The position numbers were made by a program, and so were the translations under genes. This document shows, one piece after another, positions 1 to 4,707 of a stretch of 5,437 nt of DNA; the first letter of the stretch is position 1; each line of letters starts with the position of its first letter. The stretch is from Oscillospiraceae bacterium. Its GTDB lineage: Bacteria; Bacillota; Clostridia; Oscillospirales; Ethanoligenentaceae. The notes beneath the pieces are model-generated. The model was not told where the DNA came from, did no database searches, and saw nothing but the letters and a program-made list of their open reading frames with translations. The stretch spans positions 1 through 5,437 of the forward strand of contig DOXU01000226.1 in assembly GCA_003518885.1 (NCBI GenBank), written 5' to 3'.

Positions 1-174
1 ACCACGAATAGAAATGTACTTTGGGACAAAGCCATTTTCAATAACCACACCCATTCTGCTTTTTGGCAGGTCGCGCACATGCCCCATAGAAGCTACGACC
101 GTATAGCCACGTCCTAAATATTTTTTTATTGTGTGGGCTTTCGCCGGCGATTCCACGATTACCAAATCTGACAT
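1..174 (-). CDS. topA: DNA topoisomerase I, N-terminal 58 codons (cut by window edge)
   Basis: Type IA topoisomerase, which relaxes negatively supercoiled DNA by passing one strand through a transient single-strand break. My translation of the minus strand from ATG at 174 begins [20 protein letters not shown], the start of the Toprim domain. E8 matches the catalytic/metal-binding Glu of the family's VESPAKA motif. Residues 31-37 (GHVRDLP) and the later PKYI also fit the family pattern. The catalytic Tyr domain and the rest lie outside the window. The start is supported by AAAGGTGA (190-183), 8 nt upstream. The gene follows dprA by 49 nt with no terminator or clear promoter between them, so they are probably cotranscribed; dprA-topA is a common pair in Bacillota. 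Identity is secure; only the N-terminus can be judged. Confidence 0.95.
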   Translation of the reverse strand, partial: MSDLVIVESPAKAHTIKKYLGRGYTVVASMGHVRDLPKSRMGVVIENGFVPKYISIRG

Positions 175-223
175 GAATTCATTCACCTTTACGGTTGATT
201 TCCGCATATTTTAAAAGAGGCCT

Positions 224-1372
224 TTATACAGTATAAAACCGTCTGCCCGGAGCGGAACGGACAAGCCCCTGTATTTCCAAAATTGTAAGTGCCGCCAAAA
301 CCTGGTTAGGCGGCAGATTAGCACGAAGAGCCAATTCGTCCACATGGCACGGTACCGTATTTAAAAGATTAAATATGGTCGTTTGTTGTTGATTTAACCC
401 CTGGGGCACTTTTTTCACGTTTTTTACCGCAGGCGGTGTTTCTACAGGTGTTTGTGGGGGATTCGTGGGCATTGGCGATGGGGCCTTTTCAGGCAAAGGC
501 ATCGTGGACTCCAAAAAAGAATATTCTTCTAATATGTCCTCCACCTTACAAGCTGGTTTAGCACCATCCCGTAAAAGTTGATTTGTCCCTTTGCTCATTG
601 AACTCAAAATGCTACCTGGCACAGCAAAGACATCTCGTCCCATCTCCAAAGCATGCCCAACCGTAATCAGTGCGCCACTTTTTTGACCGGCTTCTACAAC
701 TACCGTCCCCCATGATACACCTGCAATAATTCGATTACGGATAGGAAAATAGTGACGTTCTGGTTTTGCACGAGGCGGAAATTCTGAGATCACCGCACCA
801 CTCTGGGAAATCTGCTGGTACAAGGTCCGATTAGAGGCCGGATAAATCGTATCCAATCCACAACCGAGAATAGCATACGTTTTTCCGCCACCCTTAATCG
901 CCCCTTTATGTGCATGAGTATCAACACCTGCTGCCATTCCGCTCACCACTGTCACACCTGCCTTGGCAAGCCCCTCTGCCAAATGTTCGGCAACGGCAGT
1001 TCCATACGGCGTAATGTGTCTGGTTCCTACCATAGAAATACACGGAGACTTTCCTAGCCGACCATTTACATACAAAACCACAGGCGGCGCATAAATTTTT
1101 CGCAAAAGCTCGGGATATTGCTCCTCATCAAATGTGATAATATCATACTTTCTGTCCATGCAATGTTCGACAATTTTCATCGCAGGGGCCAATTGATGAG
1201 AACGCAACGCGGCTAAATCTTTTCTGGTACAAATACCCGTGGCAATAAGTGCCTCTTCATTTGCCGCATAAACCGCATCCATACTGCCAAATGCTCTAAT
1301 CAGTCGACAAGGTTTAGGGCTACCTGGTGAAAAGGCCAAGGACAGCCATATCCAATGTTCTACTTCTGCCAA
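224..1372 (-). CDS. dprA: DNA-processing protein DprA (Smf)
   Basis: DprA binds single-stranded DNA and loads RecA on it during natural transformation; it is also kept in many bacteria not known to be competent. The protein is 382 aa. Residues 1-60 form a degenerate helix-hairpin-helix-like N-terminal region. Residues 77-285 are the Rossmann-fold DprA core: VGTRHITPYG (115-124), SGMAAGVDTHAH (144-155), LGCGLDTIYP (169-178), FPIRNRIIAG (209-218) and VPGS (251-254). Residues 291-316 are a proline-rich linker, and about 324-382 form a winged-helix C-terminal domain (DprA_WH type). The start is TTG: an in-frame stop lies two codons upstream, and AAGGACGTGA (1390-1381), one mismatch from the full Shine-Dalgarno consensus, ends 8 nt before it. 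That ribosome site overlaps the stop codon of the upstream methyltransferase gene, which suggests translational coupling. Confidence 0.96.
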   Translation of the reverse strand: MAEVEHWIWLSLAFSPGSPKPCRLIRAFGSMDAVYAANEEALIATGICTRKDLAALRSHQLAPAMKIVEHCMDRKYDIITFDEEQYPELLRKIYAPPVVLYVNGRLGKSPCISMVGTRHITPYGTAVAEHLAEGLAKAGVTVVSGMAAGVDTHAHKGAIKGGGKTYAILGCGLDTIYPASNRTLYQQISQSGAVISEFPPRAKPERHYFPIRNRIIAGVSWGTVVVEAGQKSGALITVGHALEMGRDVFAVPGSILSSMSKGTNQLLRDGAKPACKVEDILEEYSFLESTMPLPEKAPSPMPTNPPQTPVETPPAVKNVKKVPQGLNQQQTTIFNLLNTVPCHVDELALRANLPPNQVLAALTILEIQGLVRSAPGRRFYTV

Positions 1373-1388
1373 AACCTAATTCACGTCC

Positions 1389-2177
1389 TTATTGTCCACG
1401 CATAATTTCCCACATAATAATAGCAGTAGCTGCGGCCGCATTCAACGACTCCGCACGACCACGCATGGGGATAGTAAACGGCGTACATACTTCCACACAT
1501 GCAGCAGAAAGACCCGCCCCTTCATTGCCAATTGCCGCAACTACGCCATCTTTCAAGTCAAGCTGTGTAATCAATGTACTTGTTCCACTTGCTAGCGCAG
1601 CGATAGCCTGCATGCCTTTCTTTTTTAGAAAGACAAGCGCAGCAGGTAGATCAGACACCTCAAAGAGCTTGATCCGAAAAACGGCGCCCATGGAAGCTCT
1701 TACTACTTTTGGCGCATAGACATCTGTGCACCCAGCAGAAAAAATAACACCTGCAAAGCCAAGTGCTTCTGCTGTTCGTAATATAGTCCCCATGTTTCCT
1801 GGATCACGGATGTTTTCCAGAGCGGCGTACGCGCCGTATAAGTTTATTTTATCCAACGCGATCGCTTTGTCAAGCATAAATGCGACAGCAAATACCCCCT
1901 GTGGTGTGGAAGTATCCGCTAGTTTCTGCGCTACGCCTTCTCCTACAATGTATATTTGCACCCCTAAGGAAAGTATTTTTCCCCAAAGTATTTCATTCTT
2001 TTCTTTGCACTGTTCTGTTAAAAAAACAGTCTGTAAGCGTACCCCGCTTTCCAATGCATCAGATAGCAAACGCACACCCTCAATAACCAATCGGCCAGTT
2101 TTCCGCCTAAAGGATCGATTTTCTCGCAACCGTACATACTCTCGGACCTGTGGATTTTCCCTGCTTGTAATCTCCAC
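1389..2177 (-). CDS. SpoU/TrmH-family RNA 2'-O-methyltransferase (YsgA/RlmB-like)
   Basis: SAM-dependent SPOUT enzyme that methylates a ribose 2'-OH, most likely in 23S rRNA; the exact target cannot be read from the sequence. I place the start at GTG 2177, giving 262 aa, the usual length for this group. GGTGA (2186-2182) sits 4 nt upstream of it. The longer open frame back to 2333 would run through the upstream terminator and into rplT. Residues about 30-100 look like the SpoU substrate-binding domain (VIEGVRLLSDAL...). The catalytic domain has motif 1 at 122-134 (NIRDPGNMGTILR), motif 2 at 157-168 (KVVRASMGAVFR) and motif 3 at 217-246 (GNEGAGLS ... IPMRGRAESLN), which form the knotted SAM site. 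All signature residues are intact. It follows rplT beyond a terminator and precedes dprA by 16 nt. No good promoter is visible before it. Confidence 0.93.
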   Translation of the reverse strand: MEITSRENPQVREYVRLRENRSFRRKTGRLVIEGVRLLSDALESGVRLQTVFLTEQCKEKNEILWGKILSLGVQIYIVGEGVAQKLADTSTPQGVFAVAFMLDKAIALDKINLYGAYAALENIRDPGNMGTILRTAEALGFAGVIFSAGCTDVYAPKVVRASMGAVFRIKLFEVSDLPAALVFLKKKGMQAIAALASGTSTLITQLDLKDGVVAAIGNEGAGLSAACVEVCTPFTIPMRGRAESLNAAAATAIIMWEIMRGQ

Positions 2178-2214
2178 TTTCTCACCGCCCTTTTCCCTTA
2201 TATACGCAGGACAT

Positions 2215-2250
2215 AAAAAAACCGCCCTGCCTGCGTACGTGCAGGAAAGG
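2215..2250 (-). terminator. Intrinsic terminator after rplT
   Basis: On the minus strand, arms at 2250-2241 and 2234-2225 form a 10-position stem with one mismatch and one G-U pair, closing a 6-nt loop. Three bases (2224-2222) follow, then seven T (2221-2215). It lies about 30 nt after the rplT stop, so it probably ends the infC-rpmI-rplT transcript. It may leak, because no convincing promoter is visible between it and the methyltransferase gene. Confidence 0.7.
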
Positions 2251-2280
2251 ACAGTTCTAAAATTTGCCTGAATATTCAGC

Positions 2281-2634
2281 TTATAATGCGGCTTTCGCCT
2301 TTTCAACCAAAGAGGTAAAACCCGTCTGATCATTAACCGCTAATTCTGCAAGAATTTTACGATTCAAAACGATGCCTGCCTTTTTCAGCCCATTGATAAA
2401 AGTAGAATAATTCATTCCATTCAATTTGCATGCTGCGGAAATACGTGTAATCCACAGGGAACGAAAATCCCGCTTTTTATGTTTACGGCCTACATAAGCA
2501 TAGCTCAGGGATTTCATAACGGCTTCATTTGCCGTACGGAATAGACGGCTCTTGCCACCCCAATAGCCTTTAGCTAGCTTTAAAACCTTTTTTCTGCGTT
2601 TGCGCGTCATCATCGCGCCTTTGACTCTCGCCAT
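2281..2634 (-). CDS. rplT: 50S ribosomal protein L20
   Basis: L20 binds 23S rRNA early in assembly of the large ribosomal subunit. In Bacillus-type operons it also represses its own operon by binding the leader RNA. The protein is 117 aa, the standard length. The basic N-terminal extension [20 protein letters not shown] and the motif [18 protein letters not shown] (23-40) are typical. The globular RNA-binding part runs about 60-117 and includes [20 protein letters not shown] (60-79). GGAGG (2650-2646) lies 11 nt before the ATG. It is the last gene of infC-rpmI-rplT, 66 nt after rpmI, and is followed by a terminator. Nothing is missing or odd in the protein. Confidence 0.99.
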   Translation of the reverse strand: MARVKGAMMTRKRRKKVLKLAKGYWGGKSRLFRTANEAVMKSLSYAYVGRKHKKRDFRSLWITRISAACKLNGMNYSTFINGLKKAGIVLNRKILAELAVNDQTGFTSLVEKAKAAL

Positions 2635-2700
2635 TTTTGCTTAAACCTCCATACCAGCCGCTGTTAAAACGACCCCTTTCGCAAATATCCGCGTAACTGC

Positions 2701-2898
2701 TCAATTATAAGGGCAAAGGTGCTTCAGCGCAGCCACATTTGTCGCATCAGCATAAGCGGCCTGGCGTAAGCCCCGTTTACGTTTCGTACTTTTTTTATTC
2801 AGGATATGGGATTTAAACGCATGTGCACGTTTAATCTTACCATTTTTGGTAAAACGTAAACGTTTAGACGCGCCGCTGTGTGTTTTCAGTTTCGGCAT
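2701..2898 (-). CDS. rpmI: 50S ribosomal protein L35
   Basis: Small, very basic protein of the large ribosomal subunit, 65 aa as expected for the family. It begins [20 protein letters not shown] and continues with the typical [11 protein letters not shown] (24-34) and [12 protein letters not shown] (36-47). The start at 2898 is preceded by AAAGGAGG (2914-2907) with an 8-nt gap, a near-perfect ribosome site. An upstream in-frame ATG at 2973 would add 25 residues unlike L35 and is not the start. The first 35 nt overlap the 3' end of infC in another frame, so the ribosome site lies inside infC and translation of the two genes may be coupled. rplT follows. Confidence 0.98.
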   Translation of the reverse strand: MPKLKTHSGASKRLRFTKNGKIKRAHAFKSHILNKKSTKRKRGLRQAAYADATNVAALKHLCPYN

Positions 2899-3439
2899 GT
2901 TTTTTTCCTCCTTTGCCGTTTGCTTCCTTGGCAGGTTTGGCCACAAGAAATAGGGACATACTCCGCCCTTCAAGCTTCGGCTGTTTTTCTACAGAAGCAA
3001 GCTCTGCGCAAAGTTCAGCAAAGCGTGCGAGCAAAGTTCTTCCAAGACTTGTATGTGCCATTTCACGGCCGCGAAAACGGACCGTTACCTTCACGCGATT
3101 GCCCGCCTTCAAAAACTGAAGGGCATGGCCGGCCTTTGTCTCAAGATCGTGTTGGTCAATATTCAATGACATACGGATCTCTTTGATTTCAACCACACGT
3201 TGATTTTTCTTTGCTTCCTTGTCCTTTTTCGCCTGTTCAAAGCGATACTTTCCGTAATCCATAATGCGACATACGGGTGGTTTAGCCTGCGGTGCAATCT
3301 TGACTAGATCAAGATTTTTTTCCTCAGCCAACCGTAACGCTTCGCGGGAAGAAAGAATTCCCAGCTGTTCGCCATTTGCATCAATCACACGTACTTCTCT
3401 GTCCCTAATCTCCCCATTGAGGAGCATTTCCCTGCTGAT
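2864..3439 (-). CDS. infC: Translation initiation factor IF-3, likely AUC start
   Basis: IF3 binds the 30S subunit, keeps it apart from the 50S and rejects wrong start codons and initiator tRNAs. With ATC at 3439 as the first codon the protein is 191 aa. The N-domain (about 1-75) includes [20 protein letters not shown] (9-28) and [18 protein letters not shown] (52-69). A lysine-rich linker (71-81) leads to the C-domain (about 84-169), ending [13 protein letters not shown]. The start choice rests on GGAGGTG (3452-3446), which fits ATC (8 nt after GGAGG). The in-frame ATG at 3466 has no ribosome site and lies before this one; the in-frame ATG at 3427 has only AGGG, 2 nt away. Residues 170-191 are a hydrophilic tail beyond the usual end, overlapping rpmI. 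The gene lies behind a strong promoter and an attenuator-like leader. Confidence 0.96.
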   Translation of the reverse strand: MSREMLLNGEIRDREVRVIDANGEQLGILSSREALRLAEEKNLDLVKIAPQAKPPVCRIMDYGKYRFEQAKKDKEAKKNQRVVEIKEIRMSLNIDQHDLETKAGHALQFLKAGNRVKVTVRFRGREMAHTSLGRTLLARFAELCAELASVEKQPKLEGRSMSLFLVAKPAKEANGKGGKKHAETENTQRRV

Positions 3440-3445
3440 AGCCAG

Positions 3446-3452
3446 CACCTCC
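3446..3452 (-). promoter_or_regulatory. infC ribosome binding site that decides the AUC start
   Basis: GGAGGTG is the only strong Shine-Dalgarno near the infC 5' end. From it, the codon at normal distance is ATC (3439-3437), whose reading continues into an N-terminus resembling that of other IF3 proteins ([12 protein letters not shown]; Bacillus IF3 has ISKDFIINEQIR, as I recall it). No ATG, GTG or TTG lies at a usable distance in frame. Confidence 0.75.
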
Positions 3453-3471
3453 AAAATTAAAATCATGCATC

Positions 3472-3499
3472 AAAAAACGGATGAAACCTTCCATCCGTT
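3472..3499 (-). terminator. Leader intrinsic terminator (attenuator) before infC
   Basis: Perfect 8-bp stem AACGGATG/CATCCGTT (3499-3492 with 3483-3476) with an 8-nt loop, two bases of which can extend the stem. The T-run at 3477-3472 follows, its first two T also closing the stem. It lies between the promoter and infC, so it can only act on the leader transcript or on readthrough from the gene upstream. A second copy of ACGGATG at 3519-3513 could pair with the same 3' arm. Confidence 0.8.
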
Positions 3500-3614
3500 A
3501 TATATTCCATGACATCCGTCTTTATGAAAAGACAAAATGACAGGCAATATTGACCTCATGGTCGCTGACACACGAGGTAAGGTGGAATAGTTCCCCTGCT
3601 TTATTGTTAAAATT

Positions 3615-3643
3615 AGTATAGCAAATAACAAAGACCCTGTCAA
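3615..3643 (-). promoter_or_regulatory. Strong sigma-A-type promoter of infC-rpmI-rplT
   Basis: TTGACA (3643-3638), a 17-bp spacer, then TATACT (3620-3615), with TG one base before the -10 (extended -10). Five or six of six bases match consensus in each box. Transcription should start near 3608. The -35 box lies only 17 bp beyond the stop codon of the VanY-like gene. Confidence 0.88.
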
Positions 3644-3660
3644 TGCTTTTAACGTCAAAA

Positions 3661-4458
3661 TCACGACTTGGCATATTGCTCTAAACATTTGCCACTCTGT
3701 TCAATTTTCCTGGCATTATCCGTTCCTACATAGCGCCAATGATATGGTTCATACTCTACGCCGGTCACACTTACTTTGCTCTTTGGATAGCGCAAAATAA
3801 AGCCATATTCCGGCGCATTTTTCACCAGCCAAGCATAAGCATCTGTTTGAGAAAAAGACTGTCTTAATCCACCGACTTGTTTGTAAAATGTTTCTGTTTC
3901 CATATCAACCGAAAGACCTGTTTCATCTTCCGTCGTTCCCGGCTCTCCAAGTGCCTCTGTCGCTCTTGAGGAAGCTTTACTTGCACTATACCCTTTTGTG
4001 CGATACTGCTTAACTTTGTTTTTAAAAGCTGTTCTGTCCGTCTCTACACTCTTGTACCCGTGAACAATAAACAAATCCACTCCGTCATCATGTGCTGCCT
4101 TGATCATTTTCTCCACCTGAGGAGCTGCACGTGTATCCAATTTTTTGATTTCCTCATCTGCAGTAGCTGCTAAATAGTTCGAAGAAGCCACCGTCGTTAA
4201 TGTGGGGGAAAAATCACTTGGAAGTGGATTGTCAGCATTGACAACAGCTAGAAGGCCTCCTGCCTTCGTCTCAGAATTTGCTGTTGAAGTTGTTGATGCT
4301 GTCGAAGCCGTACTGGATGAAGAGGCGGAGGAGGTTGTTGGGGTTGTGGCATTGCGCTTGTTGTAAATTGAATAAAAGAACACACCGGCCCCTATCGCTA
4401 CCACCGCAATGGCAGTAAGAAAACCCGCGCATCCCGGACGAACAGTCCGTTTTGCCAA
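3661..4458 (-). CDS. Membrane-anchored VanY-like D,D-carboxypeptidase family protein (M15B), zinc site altered
   Basis: Family members are zinc enzymes that remove the terminal D-Ala from peptidoglycan peptides. The protein is 265 aa: a short basic N-terminus, one membrane segment (about 11-31), a Ser/Thr-rich low-complexity linker (38-62) and an M15B domain (about 67-262), presumably outside the membrane. Family marks are LLAVVNADNPLP (69-80), GYKS (134-137), GLSVD (181-185), NAPEYGFILRYP (214-225), EPYHWRYVG (237-245) and CLEQY (258-262). D185, E237 and H240 match a zinc ligand, the catalytic Glu and a second ligand. The first zinc His, in SxHxxGxAxD, is replaced by D178 (TEDETGLSVD), and the GYRS Arg is K136. 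Activity is therefore uncertain. The start is TTG with GGAG (4470-4467) 8 nt upstream. It has its own promoter and lies just before that of infC, with no terminator between. Confidence 0.88.
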   Translation of the reverse strand: MAKRTVRPGCAGFLTAIAVVAIGAGVFFYSIYNKRNATTPTTSSASSSSTASTASTTSTANSETKAGGLLAVVNADNPLPSDFSPTLTTVASSNYLAATADEEIKKLDTRAAPQVEKMIKAAHDDGVDLFIVHGYKSVETDRTAFKNKVKQYRTKGYSASKASSRATEALGEPGTTEDETGLSVDMETETFYKQVGGLRQSFSQTDAYAWLVKNAPEYGFILRYPKSKVSVTGVEYEPYHWRYVGTDNARKIEQSGKCLEQYAKS

Positions 4459-4527
4459 TATGATCGCTCCAATCCTATATCACTGCATCTACACATTAAG
4501 TATAAACCGAAGTACTCTCATATCATT

Positions 4528-4556
4528 ATTGTATAAAATTCCGAAATAATTATCAA
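4528..4556 (-). promoter_or_regulatory. Probable promoter of the VanY-like gene
   Basis: TTGATA (4556-4551), a 17-bp spacer and TACAAT (4533-4528) on the minus strand, five of six consensus bases in each box. The expected transcript start is near 4521, leaving a leader of about 60 nt before the TTG start. The surrounding DNA is very A+T rich, so chance matches are more likely here. Confidence 0.65.
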
Positions 4557-4599
4557 CTATTGATTTTCCTTTTTTAAAATATTATTTAAACAGTATACC

Positions 4600-4609
4600 G
4601 ATTGCAATC
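4600..4609. promoter_or_regulatory. 10-bp perfect palindrome over the pyk -35 box
   Basis: GATTGCAATC is a perfect inverted repeat with no spacer that contains the whole TTGCAA -35 box of the pyk promoter. It could be an operator half or core, but no second copy is seen nearby and no regulator can be named. A 10-bp palindrome in A+T-rich DNA can arise by chance. Confidence 0.25.
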
Positions 4610-4630
4610 ATTTTTCGGGTACGATATAAT
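4602..4630 (+). promoter_or_regulatory. Probable pyk promoter
   Basis: TTGCAA (4602-4607), a 17-bp spacer and a perfect TATAAT (4625-4630). Transcription should start near 4637, giving a leader of about 70 nt in which I see no terminator. It points away from the VanY-like gene, so the two genes are divergently transcribed from separate promoters. Confidence 0.8.
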
Positions 4631-4707
4631 AGAGGGTAAGTATATATTTTCGCTTATTCACACAGATTTTCCGATATTGACGAATTAGCTGCAGAGGGAG
4701 AAAAATC

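Larger units (their letters stand above)
3440..3608 (-). ncRNA. infC-rpmI-rplT 5' leader, candidate L20-type attenuator
   Basis: Untranslated leader of about 170 nt from the predicted transcript start (about 3608) to infC. Pairings seen on the minus strand are: a long-range 7-bp helix, 3589-3583 (TATTCCA) with 3509-3503 (TGGAATA); an 8-bp hairpin, 3578-3571 with 3560-3553 (one G-U); and a hairpin, 3533-3528 (GTCTTT) with 3523-3518, extendable outward across an internal loop. Together they could form a three-way junction just before the terminator at 3499-3472. In Bacillus subtilis the same operon has an L20 leader (Rfam L20_leader) in which L20 binding promotes premature termination. I infer the same class here from position, operon content and layout. 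Equivalence of the L20 contact site is not shown. Confidence 0.65.

Noticed and set aside
175..223. Gap between dprA and topA examined for a terminator or promoter.
   Set aside because: Only a 4-bp inverted repeat around AGGCCT and a ribosome site are present; no terminator or two-box promoter is seen.
1327..2271. Two plus-strand open frames (1327-1719 and 1726-2271) in the same frame, nearly continuous, opposite the methyltransferase gene.
   Set aside because: They lie antisense to a clearly conserved gene, lack ribosome sites, and their products (Ser/Pro/Cys-rich, no domain) look like shadow translations.
2268..2279. Perfect 12-bp palindrome CTGAATATTCAG next to the rplT stop codon, considered as a terminator or operator.
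   Set aside because: No T-run follows and the stem would have no real loop; the better terminator is at 2250-2215. Left as a chance or RNA-processing hairpin.
2178..2333. 52-residue N-terminal extension of the methyltransferase (ATG at 2333).
   Set aside because: It would overlap the end of rplT and translate through the terminator; the extension has no family similarity, while GTG 2177 has a ribosome site and gives the normal length.
2899..2973. 25-residue N-terminal extension of L35 (ATG at 2973).
   Set aside because: L35 proteins begin at MPKLKTH; a near-perfect ribosome site precedes the ATG at 2898, and the extension is infC read in another frame.
3470..3688. 72-codon minus-strand open frame over the infC promoter and leader, including a 29-codon version from ATG 3560 ending at the leader terminator.
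   Set aside because: No Shine-Dalgarno before the ATG at 3560, and no run of a regulatory codon as in amino-acid leader peptides. It crosses the promoter and is probably open by chance, though its end at the terminator made it worth noting.
4592..4597. TATACT on the minus strand, considered as a second promoter for the VanY-like gene.
   Set aside because: The position 17 bp upstream reads ACCCGA, nothing like a -35 box; the pair at 4556/4528 is better.
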